DNA of 6,129 bases from Candidatus Aerophobota bacterium (lineage in GTDB: Bacteria > Aerophobota > Aerophobia > Aerophobales > AE-B3A): the NCBI GenBank assembly GCA_030616535.1, contig JAUWXE010000067.1:1-6129 (forward strand), written 5' to 3'. The notes beneath the pieces are model-generated. The model was not told the DNA's origin, ran no database searches, and saw nothing but the letters and a program-made list of their open reading frames with translations. Made by a program: the position numbers and the translations under genes. Below are positions 1 through 5,615 of the stretch, piece after piece. The first letter of the stretch is position 1; each line of letters opens with the position of its first letter.

Positions 1-155
1 CTCAGGGTAAGATTATCGCTGCGAAAAACTTTAGATACTTTGAAGTTTTCCTGGTGGTGGCTTTTATATATCTGGTTGCGGTACTCATTGTATCCCGGGT
101 CCTAAATGTGGTGGAAAAACGAGTAAAAATTCCCGGTCTGCAAATGGCACAATAA
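1..155 (+). CDS. Polar amino acid ABC transporter permease, C-terminal end (partial)
   Basis: This is the tail of a gene that begins left of the window. Reading from position 3, 50 codons remain before the TAA at 153-155. The visible protein has the pattern typical of the end of HisM/GlnP/ArtQ-type permeases: a short link (KNFRYFEVFLVVA), a hydrophobic last membrane helix at about visible residues 11-29, then a basic tail containing EKRVKIPG. Such permeases form the inner-membrane channel of importers for polar amino acids such as glutamine, arginine or histidine, energised by a GlnQ/HisP-type ATPase. The EAA loop that contacts the ATPase would lie upstream and cannot be seen. Substrate and partner genes cannot be told from this fragment. 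The family call is fairly sure because the FEV...IYL...SR...ERR-like spacing is characteristic. Confidence 0.75.
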   Translation, partial: QGKIIAAKNFRYFEVFLVVAFIYLVAVLIVSRVLNVVEKRVKIPGLQMAQ

Positions 156-242
156 ATCCATCCATGAAGAGTGCCTTAAGAATTTTTCTATCGGCCGAAA
201 GCTTAAGCTCTGCCAGAAATCAACCGGACCCGTGTCCTATTT
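156..242. other. Convergent intergenic spacer without a clear element
   Basis: This gap separates the end of the permease gene from the end of the membrane hydrolase gene. It holds two short perfect palindromes, TCGGCCGA (191-198) and AGCTTAAGCT (200-209), and two copies of CTTAAG. None builds a convincing terminator. GGAC-CCGT-GTCC (226-237) followed by TATTTTTA is a very small hairpin that might weakly terminate the + strand permease transcript. Confidence 0.4.
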
Positions 243-1130
243 TTAATCTCTCCCGTATATCTTTCTCACCCTTTGCGGAAAGTCAATCCATACCAGAATA
301 AAAAATAAGAGGCCTACCAGAGAGACCATTAATTTGGAGGGACCCCGGTAGCGATGGATAAAAACCGAAAAAATTCTTCCCTCTTTATATATGCCCTCAA
401 TGCAGATTCGATCACCTTCTCTTAATTTTTCTGAACCAACAAGTTCAAACATAATCCCCTTTTCTCTGACTATTACCGGGTTTGTCGAGATAACCTTAGC
501 TTTGTAAAGCTCTACCTTTTTCCCTTCCCATTTTTGAGGATGAGCGAAAAAAGCAAGGTAGTCTACGTTGTTCTTTAGCATCAAGGAAGTAGTGGAAAGA
601 GGAATGGCTAGGGCGACCAGGATCAAAGGAAAAGCAATTTTTAAATTGGCAGTCTTCAAAGAAAGAGGGCTTCCAACCGGCCTCTTTTCCAGAAGACAGA
701 TAACTAAAACTCCTATGGACAATGCCCGCAGGAGAAGGGAGACATTATCACCCGACCAGAATAAATTAAAAGAGAGTTGCCTAAAAGAAAAGGGGTAAAA
801 AAGTAAGATCCCGTTTCCTATCCTATACTGGGTGAGATCCAAAGCAAGATGAAAAACAGCCCCCAGAAAAATCAAGAAAAAGCATTTTTTAAAATTTTTG
901 CTGAATGAAGAAATCACCAAGCTAGCTACAGCGGCCATAAAAGGGGTGTGAAAAACTGCAAAATAGGAAAATGAACTAATGTGATTCAGGTGAGCAAAAT
1001 CTGTAAAGTAAAGAGCTATCCGGGAGACATCGGGAAGGAGGGATCCCAGGAAAAATAGCTTGAGGTCCTTTAGTTTAATGAAATGTGCCATAATGTAGGC
1101 AAATCCAAGATGCACAACCCAGTCAGGCAT
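243..1130 (-). CDS. Membrane-bound metal-dependent hydrolase (YdjM/DUF457-like) with C-terminal OB-like domain
   Basis: A 295-residue inner-membrane protein. The N-terminal half has the spaced His/Asp pattern of YdjM/DUF457-type predicted metal-dependent hydrolases: H7, LGSLLPD with D34, FHTP with H61, and HLALD with H94 and D98, followed by an LFYPFSF segment (110-116) that I also associate with this group. The reaction is unknown for the family. Hydrophobic stretches lie at about 84-98, 130-147, 163-183 and 266-283. Between the last two, residues about 200-261 are soluble and beta-rich (WEGKKVELYKAKV, LREGDRICIEGIY, GRIFSVFIHRY). This resembles an OB-fold like those in CcmE or nucleic-acid-binding proteins, and would lie on one face of the membrane. 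The ATG at 1130 has AAGGA at 1138-1142, 7 nt away. The gene starts 20 nt after the HAD gene stop, so the two are probably co-transcribed. Family assignment is moderate; the OB domain is inferred from sequence pattern only. Confidence 0.7.
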   Translation of the reverse strand: MPDWVVHLGFAYIMAHFIKLKDLKLFFLGSLLPDVSRIALYFTDFAHLNHISSFSYFAVFHTPFMAAVASLVISSFSKNFKKCFFLIFLGAVFHLALDLTQYRIGNGILLFYPFSFRQLSFNLFWSGDNVSLLLRALSIGVLVICLLEKRPVGSPLSLKTANLKIAFPLILVALAIPLSTTSLMLKNNVDYLAFFAHPQKWEGKKVELYKAKVISTNPVIVREKGIMFELVGSEKLREGDRICIEGIYKEGRIFSVFIHRYRGPSKLMVSLVGLLFFILVWIDFPQRVRKIYGRD

Positions 1131-1150
1131 TTATGTTTCCTTTTTTGAAT

Positions 1151-1876
1151 TCATGAGAAAGAAGTTAATTTTTCAAGTATAGGCAACATCTCGGGGAGTC
1201 GATTAATTTCGTAGTCAGGGCGAAAAGATTTACCATTAGACCGCCTTTTCCCTCGCTTAATCCAGATGCTGACCATGCCAGCCAGTTTTGCTCCAGCGAT
1301 ATCGGTTTCAAGTAGATCTCCGACGTGGATCGTTTCTTTCGGCTGAACTTTTAGTAGCTTTAAGGCTTGGCTAAACATGAGGGGGCTGGGTTTATTGTAT
1401 CCAACTTCATCAGAAAAGACGGTACAGTTAAAAAATTTCAGGACTCCCAGAGACTGCAAAATTTTTCTTAAGATTCTGCCAGGTGTAAAGCCTGAATCAG
1501 ATACTAGTCCCAAAGGATATTTTGGGTATAGTGATTCCAGGGTGGATTTTACTCCATCTAGCAGGGTAGGAGGATCCTTAAGAATAACCTCTTCAAAATC
1601 TCTGACAATGGCTAATTTCGGGTCTTGCTCTATTTTTATATCTAGTTTCTTTAAAATCATTTCTACCCTTTCCTTTACTGAAACAAAACGATATTGCCCC
1701 ACTGAATATGGACGCCAGAGATCCTCAATAGAGGTGTATACCTGCCGGATGACTTTTTCATCTGGAGCAGAGTTCTGTGTATCCAGTGACTCCAGCAGGT
1801 GTCCAATCCGTAAAGAAGTATAATCTTTCTCACCAATTAAGGTATTCCATAAGTCAAATGTGATTGCTTTTATCAT
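1151..1876 (-). CDS. HAD-superfamily hydrolase (haloacid dehalogenase-like)
   Basis: A cytosolic HAD-fold hydrolase, 241 aa from the ATG at 1876 or 246 aa from the ATG at 1891. Residues below use the longer form. Motif I is FDLWNTL with nucleophile D13. Motif II is LVSDS (S131). Motif III is K167 in NKPSP. Motif IV is GDLLETD (D192, D197). A helical cap insert fills about residues 20-105. The substrate is probably a small phosphorylated metabolite but cannot be named. The residue two after the nucleophile, normally the acid/base Asp of phosphatases, is Trp here; dehalogenase-type and some other HAD proteins also lack it. I prefer the 1876 start because GGTGAG (1881-1886) is well placed before it, whereas the 1891 ATG has no close ribosome site. 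It is the first gene of a two-gene unit with the downstream membrane protein. Confidence 0.85.
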   Translation of the reverse strand: MIKAITFDLWNTLIGEKDYTSLRIGHLLESLDTQNSAPDEKVIRQVYTSIEDLWRPYSVGQYRFVSVKERVEMILKKLDIKIEQDPKLAIVRDFEEVILKDPPTLLDGVKSTLESLYPKYPLGLVSDSGFTPGRILRKILQSLGVLKFFNCTVFSDEVGYNKPSPLMFSQALKLLKVQPKETIHVGDLLETDIAGAKLAGMVSIWIKRGKRRSNGKSFRPDYEINRLPEMLPILEKLTSFS

Positions 1877-1883
1877 TTTTCTC

Positions 1884-1902
1884 ACCATCATTGGTTGATG
1901 GT
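1884..1902. repeat. Inverted repeat at HAD gene start (7-bp arms, 5-nt loop)
   Basis: The arms ACCATCA (1884-1890) and TGATGGT (1896-1902) are perfectly complementary across a 5-nt loop. In the minus-strand transcript the hairpin covers the upstream ATG at 1891 and takes in the GGT of the GGTGAG ribosome site used by the 1876 ATG. It could be a translational control hairpin or a protein-binding dyad, but a 7-bp repeat may also be chance. Confidence 0.35.
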
Positions 1903-1949
1903 CTAATCCTGGTGAGCTCTGTTTAGGTTGCGGGTCCGGCGTGAAGATA

Positions 1950-1977
1950 AAAATATCAAAACGGCCTAAGATGTCAA
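1950..1977 (-). promoter_or_regulatory. Candidate sigma-70-type promoter for the HAD/membrane-hydrolase unit
   Basis: On the minus strand, a perfect -35 box TTGACA (complement of 1972-1977) is followed after 16 nt by TATTTT (complement of 1950-1955), which matches the -10 consensus at 4 of 6 positions. The predicted transcript would start near 1943, giving a leader of about 67 nt before the ATG at 1876. The spacing and the perfect -35 make it the best promoter for this unit. Confidence 0.5.
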
Positions 1978-2033
1978 ATCTATGATTGACTCATAAAAAG
2001 ATGAGGAAATTCCTTTGGTAGAGGTTGGAAAAT

Positions 2034-2061
2034 TTGACTTTTCTTTCCCTTCTATTATTCT
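2034..2061 (+). promoter_or_regulatory. Candidate sigma-70-type promoter for the livGFHM operon
   Basis: TTGACT (2034-2039) is followed after 16 nt by TATTCT (2056-2061), matching the consensus at 5 of 6 and 4 of 6 positions. An overlapping TATTAT (2053-2058) is a better -10 box but leaves only 13 nt of spacing. The predicted start near 2068 would put the dyad at 2076-2097 just downstream of the start of transcription, a place where a repressor could act. A separate perfect TTGACA at 2086-2091 has no acceptable -10 box. Confidence 0.4.
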
Positions 2062-2075
2062 AAGCAGTTGAGATT

Positions 2076-2097
2076 GTGCCAAGCCTTGACATGGCAC
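2076..2097. promoter_or_regulatory. Inverted repeat GTGCCA-N10-TGGCAC, possible operator upstream of livG
   Basis: Perfect 6-bp arms GTGCCA (2076-2081) and TGGCAC (2092-2097) are separated by 10 nt. The centres of the arms are 16 nt apart, so both would face roughly the same side of the helix for a dimeric regulator. The repeat lies 52 nt before the livG start and just downstream of the candidate promoter. No specific regulator can be assigned from the sequence. Confidence 0.35.
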
Positions 2098-2148
2098 TGC
2101 TATCTTTTTTGGGTATGTCGGAGGAGTTAGCAAAAGAGGTGCAATGGG

Positions 2149-2901
2149 ATGTTGGAAGTAGTGAATCTGGAAAAAAGCTTTGGTGGAATTAAAGCCGTTG
2201 ATGGATGTTCGTTGAAGGTAAAGCAGGGTTCTATCACCGGCCTTATTGGACCTAACGGGGCCGGAAAAACCACCCTTTTTAATCTAATCACCGGATTTTA
2301 TGAACTAGATGGGGGAGAGATCTGGTTCAGCGGGGAGAAAATTACAGGTCTTTCTCCCCATAAGATTGCCAGAAGAGCACTCACCAGAACCTTTCAAATT
2401 CCCCGAGAACTCAGGGAGATGACGGTGCTGGAGAATCTAATGGTGGTCCCGGAAAATCAGATGGGGGAGCGTATCTGGAATTCGTTTTTTCGCCCTGGAG
2501 TGGTGAGACGCCAAGAGAGAGAACTTAGAGATGAGGCCCTGGACGTGCTGGAGTTTGTGGAGCTTATTGACCTGGCCAATGAATACGCCAAAAATCTATC
2601 CTCTGGTCAGAAAAAGCTTCTGGAACTGGCTAGAACATTAATGGCTGAACCTAAAATGATCCTTCTCGATGAACCGGGGGCAGGAGTGAATCCGACCTTG
2701 ATGAGAAAGCTGACCAAGAACATTGAGAATCTTCGCCAGAGAGGAAAAACCTTTTTTCTTATCGAGCACGATATGGATCTCATTATGAACCTTTGTGACA
2801 CTGTAATAGTAATGGATAAGGGAAGACAACTGGCGGAGGGAACACCGGATGAGATCAGAGAGAATGAAAGCGTACTGGAGGCGTATCTGGGAGGACGCTA
2901 G
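2149..2901 (+). CDS. livG: Branched-chain amino acid ABC transporter ATP-binding protein LivG
   Basis: A 250-residue ATPase, one of two that power import through the LivH/LivM channel on the cytoplasmic face. Visible motifs are Walker A GPNGAGKTT (34-42), the Q-loop Gln in RTFQ (Q83), the signature LSSGQ (150-154; the common form is LSGGQ), Walker B MILLDEP (170-176), the D-loop GAGVNP (177-182) and the H-loop His in IEHDMD (H207). LivG is told from LivF by the TRTFQ...MTVLENL segment, the insert at about residues 101-125 and the GAGVNP/EHDMD pair. Length is normal for the family. The ATG at 2149 has AGAGGTG (2135-2141) about 7 nt upstream; an earlier ATG at 2144 is out of frame. First gene of the operon; its stop lies 2 nt before livF. 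The substrate class (Leu/Ile/Val or another amino acid or amide) cannot be fixed from the ATPase. Confidence 0.95.
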   Translation: MLEVVNLEKSFGGIKAVDGCSLKVKQGSITGLIGPNGAGKTTLFNLITGFYELDGGEIWFSGEKITGLSPHKIARRALTRTFQIPRELREMTVLENLMVVPENQMGERIWNSFFRPGVVRRQERELRDEALDVLEFVELIDLANEYAKNLSSGQKKLLELARTLMAEPKMILLDEPGAGVNPTLMRKLTKNIENLRQRGKTFFLIEHDMDLIMNLCDTVIVMDKGRQLAEGTPDEIRENESVLEAYLGGR

Positions 2902-2903
2902 AG

Positions 2904-3605
2904 ATGATCCTTGAGGCTCGCAATATTAAAGCTGGTTATGGAGGAGTGGAGATTCTGCACGGGATTTCTATGGGAGTAGATAAGGCAGAGATTATTTCTA
3001 TCATTGGTCCTAATGGAGCCGGTAAATCTACTCTCATGAAGACTATCCTCGGGCTCTTAAAGCCCACCCATGGCAAAATAATCTTTGATGGTCACGACAT
3101 TACTGGTCTAGACCCAGACAAGATAGTACGGCGGGGCATCTGTTATGTTCCTCAAACGGACAATGTCTTCCCATCCTTAACGGTGGAAGAAAATCTGGAA
3201 ATGGGAGCTTTTATCCGGAAGGATGATTTTAGAGGGAGGATGAAAGAGATCTATGGGATCTTCCCCGATTTAAAAGAGGCAAAAAGATTCCGAGTAAGAA
3301 AACTCTCAGGAGGTCAGCGCCAGATGGTAGCCATGGCCAGGGCCTTAATGCTCGATCCTCAGGTTCTACTTCTAGATGAGCCTTCAATGAGTCTTTCTCC
3401 AAGACTGGTGAAGTTAATCTTTGAAAAGATTGTAGAGATAAACAAATCCGGGGTAGGCATTCTCATGGTCGAGCAAAATGCCCGGGAGGCTTTGAAACTC
3501 TGTCATAGAGGATATGTTCTGGCTATGGGGCGCAATAAATTTGAAGATACCGGGCAGGCTCTACTTAATAACGAAAAGGTAGGAAAGCTTTATTTGGGAG
3601 GTTAG
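2904..3605 (+). CDS. livF: Branched-chain amino acid ABC transporter ATP-binding protein LivF
   Basis: The second ATPase of the importer, 233 residues, the usual LivF length. It has Walker A GPNGAGKST (35-43), the Q-loop in YVPQ (Q84) followed by VFPSLTVEENL, a canonical signature LSGGQ (134-138), Walker B VLLLDEP (154-160), the D-loop SMSLSP (161-166) and VEQN (189-192). Gln191 stands in the usual H-loop histidine position, as is normal for LivF. It is expected to pair with LivG as a heterodimer. The ATG at 2904 has a strong GGGAGG (2889-2894) 9 nt upstream inside the end of livG, and the two genes are 2 nt apart, so translation is likely coupled. Its own last codons carry a similar GGGAGG that serves livH. 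Confidence 0.95.
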   Translation: MILEARNIKAGYGGVEILHGISMGVDKAEIISIIGPNGAGKSTLMKTILGLLKPTHGKIIFDGHDITGLDPDKIVRRGICYVPQTDNVFPSLTVEENLEMGAFIRKDDFRGRMKEIYGIFPDLKEAKRFRVRKLSGGQRQMVAMARALMLDPQVLLLDEPSMSLSPRLVKLIFEKIVEINKSGVGILMVEQNAREALKLCHRGYVLAMGRNKFEDTGQALLNNEKVGKLYLGG

Positions 3606-3607
3606 GA
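3596..3607 (+). promoter_or_regulatory. Ribosome binding site that sets a CTG start for livH
   Basis: GGGAGG (3596-3601) lies within the last codons of livF. It stands 6 nt before CTG 3608 and has no ATG, GTG or TTG in the livH frame at a usable distance. The order SD, TAG stop, 2 nt, start copies the livG/livF junction (GGGAGG at 2889, TAG at 2899, ATG at 2904). No comparable site precedes the alternative TTG at 3710. Confidence 0.7.
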
Positions 3608-4528
3608 CTGGAACTACTTTCTGGAATTCCCCAGTTAATTGTATACGGCATTATTTCGGGAAGTATTATTACGCTAGGGGCAATTGGTCTATCTCTGACC
3701 TACCGGATTTTGAATTTTGCTAACTTCTCTCACGGTGATATTATGTCTCTAGGTGCCTTTCTGGCTCTAATTTCTCTCACCCTGCTGCGAGGACTAGGCA
3801 TTCCTGGTACTCCATTTGGCCCTCTTTCCTTTGGTTTGCCGATGATCCTGGCTTTTTTTATAGCTCTTTTATTAACAGGACTAGCCGCGATTATTATTGA
3901 CCGGATCCTCTACCTGAGACTACGTAGAACCGGACCCATCGTATTGCTTGTTGCCTCAATTGGAGTATCCTTTTTTTTAAGGAATATCATCCAGTTTATC
4001 TGGGGACCTCAGCCCCAGTACTATTTTAAAGCAATCCAAATTGCGCGCAAGATACCTCTCCTGGGGATCAGGATCAAACCCGACGAGGTCTTTATTATCA
4101 TAGTTGCGGCTCTCCTGGTTATTGGCTTACACTTTTTCTTACAAAAGACCAAAACGGGTAAAGCCATGCGGGCTGCCTCCGACAATATGGAATTGGCCCG
4201 GGTTAGCGGCATCGATACAGAAAAAGTAATTATGTGGACCTGGGCAATTGGAGCATCTCTAGCTGCTGCAGGTGGAATATTAGCCGGGATCGAGGATAAA
4301 TTTATAACCCCCGATATGGGCTGGCAGATGCTTCTTCCTATTTTTGCGGCCGTGATTCTGGGGGGAATAGGGAACCCTTATGGAGCCATGGCCGGAGGGA
4401 TGATCATTGGTCTTTCAGGAGAGATCTCTACTGCCTTCATTTCCACTGCCTATAAACCGGCAGTTGCTTTCGTAATTATAGTCATTATGCTGCTTATCAA
4501 ACCCAGAGGACTCTTTGGAACAAGATAA
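3608..4528 (+). CDS. livH: Branched-chain amino acid ABC transporter permease LivH, probable CTG start
   Basis: An inner-membrane permease that forms the transport channel with LivM. From CTG 3608 it is 306 residues, the normal LivH length. It begins ELLSGIPQLIVYGII and continues through a first membrane helix (about 8-30) into the conserved RILNFANFSHGD segment (33-44). Multiple hydrophobic helices follow. The ATPase-contacting loop TKTGKAMRAASDN...SGI is at about 181-202, and the family-typical GGIGNPYGAMAGG stretch and RGLFG ending are near the C-terminus. The frame is open back to 3572 but contains no ATG, GTG or TTG before TTG 3710. A TTG start there would remove 34 residues, including helix 1, and lacks a ribosome site. 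I therefore choose CTG 3608, placed 6 nt after GGGAGG and 2 nt after the livF stop. A sequencing error changing ATG to CTG is the main alternative. The stop abuts the livM ATG directly. Confidence 0.9.
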   Translation: MELLSGIPQLIVYGIISGSIITLGAIGLSLTYRILNFANFSHGDIMSLGAFLALISLTLLRGLGIPGTPFGPLSFGLPMILAFFIALLLTGLAAIIIDRILYLRLRRTGPIVLLVASIGVSFFLRNIIQFIWGPQPQYYFKAIQIARKIPLLGIRIKPDEVFIIIVAALLVIGLHFFLQKTKTGKAMRAASDNMELARVSGIDTEKVIMWTWAIGASLAAAGGILAGIEDKFITPDMGWQMLLPIFAAVILGGIGNPYGAMAGGMIIGLSGEISTAFISTAYKPAVAFVIIVIMLLIKPRGLFGTR

Positions 4529-5554
4529 ATGGACACTTTGGTAGGGATTCTTAACTATCTGGTCTTCTTTGCCATTACGGCCGGTATTTATGCAGTTCTT
4601 TGTCTGGGGCTAAATATCCAGTTTGGCTATACTGGTCTATTTAATATAGGAATTGCTGGTTTTTATGCAGTAGGGGCTTATACCTCAGCTCTTCTTTCGG
4701 GGCCTCCTCCGGGGCCTCTCGACTGGCGAACAGTGGGAGGCTTTCAGCTTCCTTGGGTGGTAGGACTTTTGGGAGCAATCATCGCTTCAGGGATAATAGC
4801 TTTCTTTATCGGACTTCTTACCCTACGCCTTAAAGAAGACTATCTGGCCATTGCCACCATCGGCATTGCCGAGGTCATTCGGCTAATTTTAAAGAACGAA
4901 GGCTGGTTAAGCAATACCGTCTGGGGTATTAAACATATCCCCTCGCCTCTTCACCAACCTATCGAGGCGGGAGTCTCCAGTTTTCTTAAAGGACACCCTC
5001 AGCTCTCGCCCTGGCTGATTCATTTTATCTCCAATGCCTATAATTGGTTTTACCTGGCTCTGGTACTGGTAATTTTGGGACTTCTCTACTGGGTTAGCGA
5101 GAGGAGTATCCGATCCCCGTGGGGCCGGGTCTTAAGAACAATTCGCGAGGATGAAGCCATAGCCGCCGTGTCCGGGAAAAATGTTTTCTCATTTAAGCTC
5201 CAGTCTTTCGTGTTAGGAGCCATGGTGATGGGAATGGCGGGAAGCCTATATGCTCATTATGCCAAGTTCATTGATGCCAGTAGCTTTGAGCCTCTTTATG
5301 GCACCTTTCTTATCTGGGTGATGCTAATCGCTGGAGGAAGCGGAAACTCAAAAGGAGCCATCTTGGGGGCTTTTCTCATCTGGGGTATCTGGGCAGGAAC
5401 GGATTTTCTTACCGGCTACTTAGCCCTTTCAGCCACCCGGGTGGCCAGCCTTCGGGTTATCGCTATCGCTATCCTTCTGGAGTTGGTCTTACTCCTTCGG
5501 CCACAGGGTCTTCTGGGAGAAGAGAAAGCAGTTTCCAAGATGATGGGAAAATAA
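4529..5554 (+). CDS. livM: Branched-chain amino acid ABC transporter permease LivM
   Basis: The second channel subunit, 341 residues and polytopic. Recognisable family segments are LGLNIQFGYTGLFNIG (26-41) with GAYTSALL after it, LRLKEDYLAIATIGIAEVIR (99-118), the ATPase-contacting loop SPWGRVLRTIREDEAIAAVSG (196-216), GMAGSLYAHY (235 onward), and IAGGSGNSKGAILGA near the C-terminus, ending in the usual LRPQGLLG. Residues about 134-172 form a hydrophilic loop between helices. The ATG follows the livH TAA with no gap, and only a weak GGAA (4517-4520) precedes it, so translation probably depends on ribosomes finishing livH. It is the last gene of the operon, followed by a strong terminator at once. 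The C-terminal extension EEKAVSKMMGK is short and unremarkable. Confidence 0.95.
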   Translation: MDTLVGILNYLVFFAITAGIYAVLCLGLNIQFGYTGLFNIGIAGFYAVGAYTSALLSGPPPGPLDWRTVGGFQLPWVVGLLGAIIASGIIAFFIGLLTLRLKEDYLAIATIGIAEVIRLILKNEGWLSNTVWGIKHIPSPLHQPIEAGVSSFLKGHPQLSPWLIHFISNAYNWFYLALVLVILGLLYWVSERSIRSPWGRVLRTIREDEAIAAVSGKNVFSFKLQSFVLGAMVMGMAGSLYAHYAKFIDASSFEPLYGTFLIWVMLIAGGSGNSKGAILGAFLIWGIWAGTDFLTGYLALSATRVASLRVIAIAILLELVLLLRPQGLLGEEKAVSKMMGK

Positions 5555-5556
5555 GT

Positions 5557-5595
5557 AAAGGGGAGGGTGAGCATCCAACCCCCCCCTTTTTTTTT
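5557..5595 (+). terminator. Rho-independent terminator of the livGFHM operon
   Basis: The stem GGGGAGGGT (5560-5568) pairs with ACCCCCCCC (5578-5586) with a single A-C mismatch, closed by a 9-nt loop (5569-5577) and followed by nine T (5587-5595). AAA at 5557-5559 can extend the stem into the T run. It begins 2 nt after the livM stop. On the other strand the same stem is followed by TTTACTTATTTT, so it may also end the convergent binding-protein transcript, though less strongly. Confidence 0.9.
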
Positions 5596-5615
5596 ACTTC
5601 TCTAGAATAGAGCAC

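Noticed and set aside
226..247. GGAC-CCGT-GTCC hairpin followed by TATTTTTA as a terminator for the left permease
   Set aside because: The stem has only 4 bp and the T run is broken, so it is too weak to call; it is only noted in the spacer entry.
568..798. 76-codon + strand reading frame inside the membrane hydrolase gene
   Set aside because: It is antisense to a well supported coding region, its translation is low in complexity and basic, and it matches no family I know.
1377..1823. 148-codon + strand reading frame opposite the HAD gene
   Set aside because: The opposite strand carries all four HAD motifs in order. The + strand product is Ser-rich with no recognisable motif, as expected of a shadow frame.
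2004..2014. Short dyad AGGAA-A-TTCCT in the divergent region
   Set aside because: Its 5-bp arms in an AT-rich spacer are easily expected by chance, and it does not sit at either candidate promoter core.
2092..2106. TGGCAC resembling a sigma-54 -24 element
   Set aside because: The GC expected 10 nt after the GG falls on TT (2105-2106), so there is no -12 element. The TGGCAC is better explained as one arm of the dyad.
2115..2192. Possible 25-codon leader peptide starting at ATG 2115, overlapping livG out of frame
   Set aside because: No ribosome site precedes it; the strong GGAGGAG at 2120-2126 lies inside it. The peptide has no run of regulatory codons for leucine, isoleucine or valine that would suggest attenuation.
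3710..4528. livH starting at TTG 3710
   Set aside because: It would delete the first membrane helix and lacks a ribosome site. The upstream in-frame sequence continues the LivH N-terminus back to CTG 3608.
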